Part shown: positions 38,392 through 47,356 of the stretch, in pieces
Position numbering within the stretch: the first letter of the stretch is position 1
Layout of the letters: the number at the start of each line of letters is the position of its first letter
Source of the DNA: Pyrococcus furiosus DSM 3638
Lineage (GTDB): Archaea; Methanobacteriota_B; Thermococci; Thermococcales; Thermococcaceae
Assembly: GCF_000007305.1 (NCBI RefSeq)
Contig: NC_003413.1
Span: forward strand, 1,111,318 to 1,175,317
Direction of reading: 5' to 3'
DNA length: 64,000 nt
Program-made: the position numbers and the translations under genes
The notes under the pieces: model-generated
The model's input: only the letters and a program-made list of their open reading frames with translations
The model's database searches: none
What the model was told of the DNA's origin: nothing

Positions 38392-40260
38392 ATGAAGAGA
38401 CTCGTTGGTGTACTAATTGGAGCGTTTGTAATATTTGGAGTTTTCGGCCAAGTAGTGGCCGCCCAGGAACAAGAACTTCCAAGGGAAGAAACACTATACG
38501 TTGGTGGTGGTCTCTGGAGCCAACCAAACAACTTCAATCCCCTTATCCCCTGGAGTGCCGTTACAGGAACCATTGGCTTGATTTACGAAACCTTGTTCAA
38601 CTACGACCCATTAAACGATAAGCTAGAGCCCTGGCTTGCCGAGAGTGGAAGATGGGTTAGCGACAACGTATATGAGGTTAAACTTAGGGAAGGATTAACC
38701 TGGCAGGATGGAAAGCCACTAACAGCTGAGGACGTTAAGTTCACCTTCGAGCTCCACAAGAAGTATCCTGGTCTAGCATATCACCAGATGTGGGAGTGGC
38801 TCCAAGAGGTTAAGGTTATAGATGACAGAACAATCCAGTTTGTATTTAGCACTCCCCACTATGAAGAGTGGAAGTATCTACTTTATCAAATAGCAATTGT
38901 TCCGAAGCACATCTGGCAGAACATTGATAACCCAGTTGAATTCGCCAACGTTGACAACCCAGTTGGTTCTGGTCCCTACAAGCTCTACAAGACAGACCAG
39001 ATGAGGTTCATTCTCGTTAGGAACGACAACTGGTGGGGAATCAAGTACTTCGGCAAGCCCGCTCCAAAGTACATAGTCTACGTTATAGTCTACAGCAACA
39101 ACTTGGCATTATCAATGCTCGTCAAGGGTGAGCTCGACTGGAGCAACTTCTTCATCCCGGGTGTCCCAGATGTCAAGGCTCAGTATGGAATAGTTACCTG
39201 GTACGATGAACCACCATACCACCTACCAGCAAACACGGCATTCCTATTCCTCAACACCCAAAAGCCACCACTTGACAACCCAGAGTTCAGAAGGGCCATA
39301 GCCTATGCAATAAACCCAGAGGAGATAGCTGCCAGAGCATCCCAAAACCAGGTAACTCCAGCCGATCCCACAGGATTACTAATCCAGTATCCAGCATTCA
39401 AGAAGATATACAACAAGGAGGCCGTTGATAAGTACGGATTCAAGTATGATCCACAAAAGGCCATGGAGATACTCGACAAGCTAGGATTTAAGGATGTAAA
39501 TGGTGATGGCTACAGAGAGTTCCCAGATGGAAAACCACTCAAGTTAACAATAATAGTCCCATTCGGATGGACCGACTGGATGGAGATGATCAGAGTAATA
39601 AGCGAGCAGTTGGCAATTGTTGGAATCAACGTCGAGCCCAAGTTCCCAGACTATTCAAAGTACTGGGATGACCTAACCAAGGGTAACTTCGACATGGCCA
39701 TAAACAACTTCGGAAGCAACGTAGTTGCAACACCATGGCAATGGTTCAACTGGGTCCTCAACCAAGATGTCACTCCAATAGGAGAGAACTTCTACAACGG
39801 TAACTTCGGTAGATACAAGAATGAGAGAGTTGCAGAGCTCCTAGAGCTCATAAACGTTGAGAAGGATGAGAACAAGAAGCTTCAATACTACTACGAGCTA
39901 CAGGAGATATTCCTCAAAGACTTGCCATACATACCAATAATCTACAACGGTGCATGGTTTGAGGCAAGCCCAGAGCACTGGACCAACTGGCCTACAGCAA
40001 AGAACCCATACGCATTCCCAATAAGCTGGAACGGATACTGGCAGATGGGTGGAGTGAAGGTGCTACTCAATATCAAGCCAGTAAAGGCAGCTACAGAAAC
40101 AACAACTACAGAGGAGAAGACTGAAACGATAGTTCAGACTGTTACCGTTACTCCAACAGAGACGGCAACTTCATCAACAGAAACAGGAGGAATCTGTGGA
40201 CCAGCAATATTAGTTGGTTTAGCCGTAGTCCCACTCCTCCTAAGGAGGAGAAGATCTTAA
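38392..40260 (+). CDS. cbtA: Cellobiose/beta-glucoside ABC transporter binding protein, CGP-CTERM anchored
   Basis: An extracellular solute-binding protein of the dipeptide/oligopeptide (family 5) type that in P. furiosus captures cellobiose and beta-gluco-oligosaccharides. It has a signal peptide (MKRLVGVLIGAFVIFGVFG...VAA) and the family core (NNFNPLIPWSAVTG, LREGLTWQDGKPLTAEDVKFTFEL, YAINPEEIA). A Thr-rich linker follows, then a C-terminal GGICGPAILVGLAVVPLLLRRRR, which is a CGP-CTERM membrane anchor or sorting signal. ATG 38392 has GGGGTGAT upstream and gives 622 aa. First gene of a five-gene operon. Confidence 0.92.
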   Translation: MKRLVGVLIGAFVIFGVFGQVVAAQEQELPREETLYVGGGLWSQPNNFNPLIPWSAVTGTIGLIYETLFNYDPLNDKLEPWLAESGRWVSDNVYEVKLREGLTWQDGKPLTAEDVKFTFELHKKYPGLAYHQMWEWLQEVKVIDDRTIQFVFSTPHYEEWKYLLYQIAIVPKHIWQNIDNPVEFANVDNPVGSGPYKLYKTDQMRFILVRNDNWWGIKYFGKPAPKYIVYVIVYSNNLALSMLVKGELDWSNFFIPGVPDVKAQYGIVTWYDEPPYHLPANTAFLFLNTQKPPLDNPEFRRAIAYAINPEEIAARASQNQVTPADPTGLLIQYPAFKKIYNKEAVDKYGFKYDPQKAMEILDKLGFKDVNGDGYREFPDGKPLKLTIIVPFGWTDWMEMIRVISEQLAIVGINVEPKFPDYSKYWDDLTKGNFDMAINNFGSNVVATPWQWFNWVLNQDVTPIGENFYNGNFGRYKNERVAELLELINVEKDENKKLQYYYELQEIFLKDLPYIPIIYNGAWFEASPEHWTNWPTAKNPYAFPISWNGYWQMGGVKVLLNIKPVKAATETTTTEEKTETIVQTVTVTPTETATSSTETGGICGPAILVGLAVVPLLLRRRRS

Positions 40261-40318
40261 CCTTCTAATTTATTTATTTTTTTGCAGAATTTTAAGAAAA
40301 AGTCAAGGAGGGAGAAAA

Positions 40319-41317
40319 TTGGCCAGCGGAATGATGAACTACCTCAAGAGGAAGATAGTGATATACATTTTAACATTCATATTTGCCGTCACAATAGACT
40401 TTATAATTCCCAGGCTGATGCCTGGGGATCCAATAGCTGTGTTATTATCTAGATTCGCTACAATGCCCCAAGCAACTCAATACCTTCATGGGTATTTTAT
40501 TGAGGCATTTGGATTAAATAAGCCTTTATGGGAACAATACATAACATTTTGGAAGGCCGTCCTTCACGGTGATTTAGGAATTAGTATATATTTCTACCCA
40601 AAACCCGTTGCTCAAATTATAAAGGAAGCTTTACCTTATGATTTAGCCTTACTTGTCCCCTCAATAGTTGCGAGCTGGATTGTTGGTAATTGGTTGGGAG
40701 CTTACGCTGGTAAAAATAGGAAGCTCGACTCTTATTTAATGCCCGTATTCTTCTTCCTCCAAGCATCACCTTACTTCTGGTTTGCAATCCTCTTAGCCTA
40801 TATATTCTCAGTTAAGTTAGAATTGTTCCCGCTCTCAGGTGCCTACAGTTATGGAATAATCCCCTCACTCAGCTGGGCATTCATAAAGGACTACCTACAC
40901 CACTGGGTGCTGCCATTCCTCAGCCTATTCCTAGTCCAACTTGGTGGATGGGCCATAGGTATGAGAAACATGATAATCTATGAGCTCGAGGCAGACTATG
41001 TGAGGTACCTAGAAGCTCTAGGATCGAGCGAAAGAACAGTCATGAGGCATGCATTCAAAAACGCAATGCTACCCCAGATAACAGGATTAGCACTCCAGCT
41101 CGGACTGATAGTTGCCGGTAACGTCACCGTTCAAGTTGTTTTCTCATACCCAGGAATAGGGTATATCCTCATGCAAGGAATACTCAACCAGGACTACTTC
41201 CTAATCCAGGGCTGCTTCCTTGTTATAATCCTAACGGTCCTAGCTGCCAACTTCATAATAGACATAATGTACGCCCTAATCGATCCAAGAATAAAGGCCG
41301 CCTACGTGGAGGGATGA
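40319..41317 (+). CDS. cbtB: ABC transporter permease (DppB type)
   Basis: The first of two inner-membrane permeases for the importer. The DppB/OppB pattern is clear: N-terminal helix YILTFIFAVTIDFIIPRLMPGDP, then FGLNKPLWEQYITFWKAVLHGDLG. The coupling EAA loop is DYVRYLEALGSSERTVMRHAFKNAMLP, followed by VVFSYPGIGYILMQGI. The start is TTG 40319, supported by GGAGGG seven bases upstream; ATG 40331 is the alternative. Gap to cbtA is 58 bases and includes a T-rich stretch that could partly terminate or process the mRNA after the binding protein. Confidence 0.92.
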   Translation: MASGMMNYLKRKIVIYILTFIFAVTIDFIIPRLMPGDPIAVLLSRFATMPQATQYLHGYFIEAFGLNKPLWEQYITFWKAVLHGDLGISIYFYPKPVAQIIKEALPYDLALLVPSIVASWIVGNWLGAYAGKNRKLDSYLMPVFFFLQASPYFWFAILLAYIFSVKLELFPLSGAYSYGIIPSLSWAFIKDYLHHWVLPFLSLFLVQLGGWAIGMRNMIIYELEADYVRYLEALGSSERTVMRHAFKNAMLPQITGLALQLGLIVAGNVTVQVVFSYPGIGYILMQGILNQDYFLIQGCFLVIILTVLAANFIIDIMYALIDPRIKAAYVEG

Positions 41318-41321
41318 AGAA

Positions 41322-42254
41322 ATGCCAGTTGGAAAATCAAAGTTTGAAGTCCTCAAAATCGCGCTAAAAAACATAAAGTTTAAAGTTGGGCTTGGAATCG
41401 TCATATTCTTTGCCCTATTCGCGATCATCGGCCCATTATTAGTCCCCTTTGACAACATGGGCTATTACCCAATAAAGGTTGGGGATAGAGTGATACCAAA
41501 GCCAACAGAACCAGCCCTACCCCCTGGGAGCTTATCCAAAGTCTTCACCCCAAACGGAACAGTTGAGGTTAAGCACTACCTGGGAACTGACAGCTTCGGA
41601 AGGGACGTCTACGCTCAACTGACATATGGTTTGAGGTCTTCACTAATAGTAGGACTGCTCGCGGGCAGTATAGCTACGGCAATCGGTCTCCTAATAGGTT
41701 TCATAGCGGGATACAAGGGAGGGCTGGTGGATGAGATACTAATGATGATCACGAACATAATGCTTGTAATCCCAACAATGGCTCTACTGATCATAATCGC
41801 AGCCTACCTCCCCTACAGAGGTATAGGAATTGAGAGCGTTATTATCGGTCTAACAGCCTGGCCTTGGACTGCCAGAGCTGTTAGAGCTCAAACTTTGTCG
41901 CTGAAAAGGAGAGAGTTCGTTGATCTATCAAAGCTAAGCGGTCAAAGTGATCTACAGATAATCTTCGGAGAGATACTTCCGAACATGGTGTCTTACGTCT
42001 TCATGGTCTTCATACTTCAGTTCAGTGGAGCAATATTAGCTGCTGTAGGTCTTGACTTCCTTGGCCTTGGACCAACTAAGGGAATGTCCTTAGGAATAAT
42101 GCTCCAGATGGCGGTGTTGTGGAATGCAATAAACCTCGGCTACTGGTGGTGGGCAATTCCCCCAGGATTGGTCATAGCCATCCTAATTACCGGGCTATAT
42201 ATGATCAATCTTGGTCTTGAGGAGGTGTTTAATCCGAGGTTGAGGAGGGAGTGA
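41322..42254 (+). CDS. cbtC: ABC transporter permease (DppC type)
   Basis: The second permease (310 aa). It has an N-terminal helix, a long extracellular loop with HYLGTDSFGRDVYAQLTYGLRSSL (the DppC hallmark), then five helices with the coupling loop FVDLSKLSGQSDLQIIFGEILPNMV. It pairs with the TTG-start permease to form the channel. GGAGGGATG precedes ATG 41322, and the ATPase gene follows within one base. Confidence 0.93.
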   Translation: MPVGKSKFEVLKIALKNIKFKVGLGIVIFFALFAIIGPLLVPFDNMGYYPIKVGDRVIPKPTEPALPPGSLSKVFTPNGTVEVKHYLGTDSFGRDVYAQLTYGLRSSLIVGLLAGSIATAIGLLIGFIAGYKGGLVDEILMMITNIMLVIPTMALLIIIAAYLPYRGIGIESVIIGLTAWPWTARAVRAQTLSLKRREFVDLSKLSGQSDLQIIFGEILPNMVSYVFMVFILQFSGAILAAVGLDFLGLGPTKGMSLGIMLQMAVLWNAINLGYWWWAIPPGLVIAILITGLYMINLGLEEVFNPRLRRE

Positions 42255-42255
42255 G

Positions 42256-43224
42256 ATGCTTAAGGTTGAGAACCTCAAGATTTACTATTCAACCCCAATC
42301 GGATTTGTAAAAGCAGTTGATGGAGTAAGTTTCGAAGTCAAGAAGGGGGAAGTGTTTGGAATTGCTGGAGAGAGCGGTTGTGGGAAATCAACCCTCGTCC
42401 ACTCCCTAATCCTCAGAAAACCACCAATGACACACAAGGGTGGGAAGGCAATCTTCAAGGGGAAGGATTTAATGAAACTCTCGAGGGAGGAGGCAAGAAA
42501 AATCCAATACAAGGAGTTATCAATAATCCCACAATACGCAATGAACGCCCTAAACCCAACGAAAAAAATCAAGGACATAGTATGGGATTTAGCAAGGGAA
42601 CACGGCATGCAAGATAGAGAGGAAGTCGAAAAACTCTTGAAAGAAAGACTAAGCATGGTAAAACTCTCACCAAAGGTCGCCGAAATGTACCCAGTGGAAT
42701 TGAGTGGAGGAATGAGGCAGAGGGCCACAATGGTAGTCTCAACCCTCCTAAACCCAGACTTGCTAATTGCTGATGAGCTAACATCAGCCCTAGACGTGAC
42801 AACACAAAGAGTTGTCATTGAATTACTCCACTACTTCATGCAGGAGGGGATTGTAAAATCAATAATCTTCGTTACACACGATCTAGCCTTGCTAAAACAG
42901 ATTGCAGACAGGGTTATGGTGATGTACGCGGGGAAGGTTGTTGAAATCGGGCCAATGGAGGAGGTTTTAGAATCCCCAGCCCACCCCTACACGCAAATGC
43001 TCCTCGACTCCCTCCCAAGAATGGGTGTACACTACAAGAGGCAAAAACTCCACGGAATCCCAGGTTATCCAATAAGCCTACTAAACCCACCCCAAGGTTG
43101 CAGATTCTACACAAGATGCCCCTACGCAATGGAACACTGTCCAAAAATAGAGCCAAAATTAGTCCAAGTCTCCAAAGAGCATTACGCAGCCTGCCACCTC
43201 CTCGGGGGTGAGGGAAGTGCTTGA
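42256..43224 (+). CDS. cbtD: ABC transporter ATPase (DppD type)
   Basis: A 322 aa ATPase with Walker A GESGCGKSTLVH, Q-loop IIPQYAMNALNP, signature ELSGGMRQRAT, Walker B LLIADELTSALD and switch FVTHDLAL. The C-terminal oligopeptide/dipeptide extension CRFYTRCPYAMEHC has four cysteines, as in the family. It drives uptake together with the next gene product. The last ~16 bases overlap the following gene. Confidence 0.94.
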   Translation: MLKVENLKIYYSTPIGFVKAVDGVSFEVKKGEVFGIAGESGCGKSTLVHSLILRKPPMTHKGGKAIFKGKDLMKLSREEARKIQYKELSIIPQYAMNALNPTKKIKDIVWDLAREHGMQDREEVEKLLKERLSMVKLSPKVAEMYPVELSGGMRQRATMVVSTLLNPDLLIADELTSALDVTTQRVVIELLHYFMQEGIVKSIIFVTHDLALLKQIADRVMVMYAGKVVEIGPMEEVLESPAHPYTQMLLDSLPRMGVHYKRQKLHGIPGYPISLLNPPQGCRFYTRCPYAMEHCPKIEPKLVQVSKEHYAACHLLGGEGSA

Positions 43225-44167
43225 ACTCGAGAATGTGACAAAAACCTTCACCTCGGGACTCTTTGGTGGATATGAGATTAGGGCAGTGGATGGAGTATCA
43301 TTCAAGGTTGAGGAGGGTGAGATAGTAAGCTTGATAGGGGAGAGTGGGAGTGGGAAGACTACAATCGGAAAACTAATCCTAAGGTTGATTAAGCCAACTT
43401 CTGGGAGGATACTCTTCAAGGGGGAGGACATTTGGAGTTTTGACAAGGAGAGGTTGAGGAGGTATTATTACAAGAACGTGCAGGCAGTCTTCCAAGACCC
43501 CTTCGCCAGCTTCAACCCCCTCCACAAGGTTGACAGAGTCTTCGACCTAGTATTCAAGAACTTCCTGGGGAATGTTGGTGAAGAGGAGAAAAAAGAAATG
43601 ATCAAGAGGAGTTTAGAAAGCGTAGGCCTTAACCCCAGTGAAGTGTTGGGAAAATACCCACACCAGTTGAGTGGAGGGCAATTACAAAGAATCCTAATTG
43701 CCAGGGCATTACTCGTTGAACCATCACTCTTGATTGCAGATGAGGCAGTGTCAATGCTCGATGCTTCAACTAGAATTGACATTCTAAACTTGTTGGGCGA
43801 ATTCAGGGATAGGGTTGGGACTTCAGTAATCTTCATTACACATGATTTAGCCTTGGGTTATTACATTAGTGATAAGGTTGTGATCATGTACAGGGGGAGG
43901 ATTGTCGAGTGGGGTGATGCTGAGAAAATCTTCAACAACCCCCTACACCCCTACACGAGAATGTTGCTGGAGAGTGTTCCTGACTTGAATGTGAAGTGGG
44001 AGTTTAAGGGGATTGAGCCTGAGAGGGAAGAGGAAGGGATTTATGAGATTCAAGGCTGCAGGTACGCGCCCAGATGCCCTTACGCTAGAGAAGAATGCTA
44101 CAAAAAACCACCACAAACAACCCAACCAGAAAAAAACCACCACGTAGCATGTTATCTTTACAAGTAA
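43208..44167 (+). CDS. cbtF: ABC transporter ATPase (DppF type)
   Basis: The second ATPase (319 aa) with Walker A GESGSGKTTIGK, AVFQDPFASFNP, signature QLSGGQLQRILI, Walker B LLIADEAVSMLD, FITHDLALGYY and the C-terminal CRYAPRCPYAREEC. GTG 43208 overlaps the upstream gene. GTG 43217 is an equally good start because GGGTGAGG lies four bases before it (316 aa). It is the last gene of the importer operon. Base composition of both ATPase genes is normal for the window. Confidence 0.93.
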   Translation: MREVLELENVTKTFTSGLFGGYEIRAVDGVSFKVEEGEIVSLIGESGSGKTTIGKLILRLIKPTSGRILFKGEDIWSFDKERLRRYYYKNVQAVFQDPFASFNPLHKVDRVFDLVFKNFLGNVGEEEKKEMIKRSLESVGLNPSEVLGKYPHQLSGGQLQRILIARALLVEPSLLIADEAVSMLDASTRIDILNLLGEFRDRVGTSVIFITHDLALGYYISDKVVIMYRGRIVEWGDAEKIFNNPLHPYTRMLLESVPDLNVKWEFKGIEPEREEEGIYEIQGCRYAPRCPYAREECYKKPPQTTQPEKNHHVACYLYK

Positions 44168-44224
44168 AATCAGCAAAGGTAAAATAAGATTTGAGGTTAA
44201 ATCAGAAGCTATAAAATTAGAAAG

Positions 44225-44306
44225 GGCGTCAGCGCTCATAGGGCTCTTCATCTTTCCGTCTTTACATTTCATCATCCGTCGGTGCCAGTCCCTATCATCA
44301 CTCGCC
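44225..44306 (-). ncRNA. C/D-box-like small RNA candidate with extended 3' half
   Basis: On the minus strand GGCG (44306-44303) and CGCC (44228-44225) form a terminal stem flanking GTGATGA (box C, 44301-44295) and CTGA (box D, 44232-44229). Between them are a 12-base guide-length spacer, CCGA (D'-like, 44282-44279), a 3-base gap and ATGATGA (C', 44275-44269). The C'-D interval is 36 bases, three times the usual guide length, and contains CCCTAT, which pairs with ATAGGG after box C. The island is GC-rich in AT-rich surroundings. It lies 3' of the KH-protein gene. Exact boxes make a guide RNA likely, but the long interval is odd. Confidence 0.55.
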
Positions 44307-44350
44307 AAAAAATAAATCTCTAAAAAATTATTAAAAGTTTTGCCAAAAAA

Positions 44351-44848
44351 TTAAATAAAGGATATCTTTGTCTCCACGCCGGTGATTTGAGTTAATATGC
44401 TCTCGAGGACTTCAGACTTCTCTGGGAGCTTGCTCTTGTCCCTGCTAAAAACTAAAACTTTGTAGTATTGCCCACCATCAGGCTTGTACACAACATTTAC
44501 GCCAAAGACGCCAGCTGGGTAAAGTAGATCAACAGCAAGCTTCTTAACGTCATCTGTACTCTCTATTACCCTAACCCTCTTTCCTAACTCCCTAGTGAGA
44601 TACTTTATGTTCTTCCCGCCCTTTCCAATAACTATGGGAACATCGCCTTCTCCCACTATGAGAACTATAAGATCTCCTGCCTCAACTGCCTTCTTGAACT
44701 CCACATCAGCATCTCCGAGCAACTTGTAGAGCATTCTTGAGATTTTAACGTCCAGCTCAGTTATAATACCCTCCTCCAGCTTTTTTTCATCCGCAGGACA
44801 GAGAATATCCTCGGTTTTCAAACAAACCTCACAGATCGGCGCCTTCAC
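44351..44848 (-). CDS. NusA-like KH-domain protein
   Basis: A 165 aa RNA-binding protein. A Cys-rich start (APICEVCLKTEDILCPADE) is followed by two KH-like halves, the second with the GXXG loop VIGKGGKNIKYLTRELGKRVRVIE. It resembles archaeal transcription factor NusA-like proteins with an N-terminal zinc-binding extension. GTG 44848 is preferred because GGAGGTGA lies just upstream; the frame continues to 44893 without a better site. A C/D-box-like RNA candidate lies about 45 bases beyond its stop. Confidence 0.8.
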   Translation of the reverse strand: MKAPICEVCLKTEDILCPADEKKLEEGIITELDVKISRMLYKLLGDADVEFKKAVEAGDLIVLIVGEGDVPIVIGKGGKNIKYLTRELGKRVRVIESTDDVKKLAVDLLYPAGVFGVNVVYKPDGGQYYKVLVFSRDKSKLPEKSEVLESILTQITGVETKISFI

Positions 44849-45040
44849 TCTTCTCACCTCCAGCTGAGAATTAGGGCTAAAACCACTACACAAAGAGCAC
44901 TTAAAAATCTTTCTTAAATAATAGCATTGAAATCCTCTGGCTCGTCTTAGCTCAACCTCATACAGGTTCTAAAGAAAGGATTATATTTATCTCCAAAGCC
45001 AGCTTGCGATCTTCTGCAAAGACATGGGAAATTTATAAGC

Positions 45041-45441
45041 TCATAATTTTAAGGCAATGGAACTAAAAGTGGTTATCATCTCACTTATAAGGGTGAAGTC
45101 TCTACTCAAGTCTACCACTACTATTATTGCATCAACAGCAGAGACTGGCATCTCCTGTTCAACTATCTTTGATGGTACTCCTAAGGCTAGAAACACTCTT
45201 CAAGTGTAGTAGCTGTATTTACTTCAAAATCGAGCCCTATTCCACGTGGAATCTCATAAGGTTCATTATCGTAGTGTATCCAGCAATTTTTTCTTTTTTG
45301 ATCTTTTGATCTTACGGCATCTATTATCACGTTTGTGTCGTAAAGCTTCTTAGGTGCTTCCACTCCGCTTCTCATGTAATACTCCTCATACTTTTCGATT
45401 GGAGTCTCCTTAATTCTTCTCTCAAAATCCTTACCTAGCAT
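45041..45441 (-). pseudogene. Decayed gene of unknown family
   Basis: The first frame begins at ATG 45441, directly after the end of the Sua5 remnant. It reads LGKDFERRIKETPIEKYEEY, then YDTNVIIDAVRSKD and EIPRGIGLDFEVNTATTLEE, and stops at 45187. A shifted frame continues VFLALGVPSKIVEQEMPVSAVDAIIVVVDL to a TGA at 45041. Together they look like one ~130-residue protein broken by a single-base change near 45185. I do not recognise it. It sits at the near end of the gene-fragment region. Confidence 0.5.
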
Positions 45442-45457
45442 TTTGAAGAAATTCCTG

Positions 45458-45922
45458 CTAGACTATCCTCCCGTAGAAGTCATTTGCAACGTGTTCTGGA
45501 GTAATAGGAATAGGTTTTCCGCTTATGTTTGCTGAGGGAGCAGCTATGGGCTTTTTACTGAACTCTATGAGCTTTGAGGCTATTTCATTCGCGGACATCC
45601 TTATCGTTACAGTAGTATCTAAACCTTCTGTGGTTCCGTCTGGTACAAGTTCTCTCCTTGGGAAGACTATCGTCAATGAACCGGACCAAAACCTCTCGGC
45701 TAAAACCTTAACTTCCTCGGAAACTTCCCTAGCTAGCCCGTAACTGGGAGAATTTAGCCATGTACACTATAAGTAGGTTATCTGTTGGTCTTCCCTTGGC
45801 TTCAAATATCCTCTTCACAGCTTCCCCGTTCAAGGCGTCATCTCCTAGACCATAGATGGTTTCTGTGGGAAAAGCCACTAGCTTATCCCCCTTTATGAGC
45901 TTAGCAGCTATCCTATGGTCAT
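45458..45922 (-). pseudogene. Sua5/YwlC/YrdC (threonylcarbamoyl-AMP synthase) remnant
   Basis: The translation on the minus strand reads LIKGDKLVAFPTETIYGLGDDALN, IFEAKGRPTDNLLIVYMA, LAERFWSGSLTIVFP, DTTVTIRMSANEIAS and KPIAAPSANISGKP. These are the substrate-binding core of the Sua5 family. It is broken by a frameshift after MTI at the start (~45912). A tandem CTAG (GCTAGCTAGG near 45731-45736) brings a stop and another shift. The C-terminal Sua5 domain is missing. A full gene is about 340 codons. An intact copy must lie elsewhere, since t6A synthesis is essential. Confidence 0.85.
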
Positions 45923-45926
45923 TTTA

Positions 45927-46200
45927 TTATCTTCCCGTAAGATCCTCTTGCAGGACTCCTCCATGCTGTAAAACTTTGAAATCCTGTAAGAGATCGCTCC
46001 AGCTTTTCTCCTCCCTCCTGGGGTTCAGGAGCTCTTTTAAATACTCGTACGCTTCACCAAGGGTTTGAAAAGGTGCAACCGTTCTTCCTATCCCTTATCC
46101 CACTCTCCTTCCCACGGATGGAACCTTAAAAGAGTTGGCTTCAAGGACAACTAAGCCAAAGCCCTCCCTTTTAGGGAAAGGGATAAAAAAGGTTTTAGTT
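45927..46200 (-). pseudogene. C-terminal fragment of a family-4 glycosyltransferase
   Basis: Reads TFFIPFPKREGFGLVVLEA, then FKVPSVGRRVG and a stop. It resumes in another phase as TVAPFQTLGEAYEYLKELL. EGFGLVVLEA is the nucleotide-sugar-binding motif of GT4 enzymes, and the rest is their final helices. The 5' two-thirds of the gene are missing on this strand. An N-terminal GT4 fragment begins 67 bases away on the opposite strand, so the two may be halves of one inverted gene. Confidence 0.75.
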
Positions 46201-46266
46201 CCAAATAGCAGATAACTAAGCAGTTTAGCATAAAGCAAAAAGAATTAAATTTTTATTTACCTTCGA

Positions 46267-46780
46267 TGAAAATAGCTTACATCTATGATACAATATATCC
46301 CTTTGTAAAAGGAGGGGTGGAAAAAAGGGTGTATGAAATAGGGCGAAGATTAGCAAAGAAGCATGAAGTTTACTGGTTTTCCCTTAATTGGAATAACAAT
46401 GGTGACTTAAAGGGAATAAAGCTGCGTACAGTCAGAAAATGAGATCATATTTACAAGGGTGGTAGACGATCGATTGGGGAAGCCATATATTTTGCCAGTA
46501 AACTTCTTCTAAAATTTAAGGGAAAGTTTGACATAATTGACTGTCAGGAATTTTCATATCTTTCTTGTCTTTCAGCAAAGTTTCATAGTGTAACAAGAAA
46601 AATCCCTCTCGTAATTACATGGCACGAACTGTGGAAGGATTATTGGCGTGATTACTTAGGAGGGCTAGGAAAAGTGGGAGAGAAAATTGAAATTTTAACT
46701 TCAAAGCTAACAACTTATAATGTTTCGGTTTCCAGGCTTACTCAAAAGAGACTAATGAAGTTAGGCGTTCGGAGTGCATT
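46267..46780 (+). pseudogene. N-terminal fragment of a family-4 glycosyltransferase
   Basis: Starts [20 protein letters not shown], with [19 protein letters not shown] following, the typical N-terminal Rossmann domain of GT4 transferases. It stops after about 58 codons (TGA near 46441) and continues in another frame. The continuation reads SIGEAIYFASKLLLKFKG, FDIIDCQEFSYLSCLSAKF, ITWHELWKDYW and SRLTQKRLMKLGV. It then runs into an unrelated fragment at about 46780. No C-terminal GT4 half follows on this strand. A TATA-like AATTAAATTTTTATT precedes the ATG. Confidence 0.8.
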
Positions 46781-47151
46781 CTCATGGCTTAGTTGTTCTT
46801 CCCATAAGCTCTTCCATTGGAGCGCTAGTGTTTGAGAGGGGAAGATACAGGGTTATAGCAAAGCCCGGCGAAGGGTGGAATGTTGTAATAAATGCTGATG
46901 GAAGGGCAATTACTCCAAAGGAGGTCTATGTGGAATACAAGGGGAAAATCATTAAGCCGAACTTAACATCCTCGAACTTCAACGCTTACCTCTACATCAA
47001 CCTCAACTACAAGTATGCAGTGCTTATGAATGAAGAAGAATTCAACACAACCCTTGCAAGGCTTTTTATAAGGCCTGAAGAGCTTTACGAGCTGGTTTAC
47101 TCTAATAGTGGAATTGTAAAAAATACTGAAGCTCGAGCATCCCAACGTTGA
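46774..47151 (+). pseudogene. C-terminal fragment resembling AglB/STT3 oligosaccharyltransferase
   Basis: A 125-codon open frame starting HSHGLVVLPISSSIGALVFERGR. Near its end is KYAVLMNEEEFNTTLARLFI, then EELYELVYSNSGIV. This resembles the C-terminal soluble region of archaeal oligosaccharyltransferases, without any of the catalytic membrane part. It is fused directly to the preceding glycosyltransferase fragment and ends in a scrambled tail shared with the opposite-strand phosphodiesterase fragment. No ribosome-binding site is obvious. Assignment is from motif memory and is moderately sure. Confidence 0.6.
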
Positions 47152-47300
47152 GGTTAAGAGAGCTATCGGTAAAATAATATTCCATATCTGGCTTATCTCC
47201 CCTAGCAACTGGATATATCTCCTCAGGGTAGAAGACCTTCGTGTCCCACTTCTCTCCATTTGGCCCTCTTATTCCCTTTATCAACGTCTGCTATCCCCAA
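47102..47300 (-). pseudogene. Fragment of a type I phosphodiesterase/nucleotide pyrophosphatase-like protein
   Basis: The minus-strand frame reads RGPNGEKWDTKVFYPEEIYPVARGD, then KPDMEYYFTDSSLN. This is the pattern found late in AP-superfamily phosphodiesterases of Thermococcales. The junction with unrelated sequence falls near 47150. Just upstream (~47280-47350) a different phase reads MKVAKSHKNMKPWRKVRIKLGIADVD, starting within the ATP sulfurylase stop region, and may be another piece. Both ends are lost. Confidence 0.6.
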
Positions 47301-47356
47301 CTTAATTCTCACTTTCCTCCAAGGTTTCATATTCTTATGAGACTTGGCCACTTTCA

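Noticed and set aside
42285-43446. Minus-strand frames opposite the importer ATPases
   Set aside because: Shadows of conserved ABC ATPase genes; no independent support.
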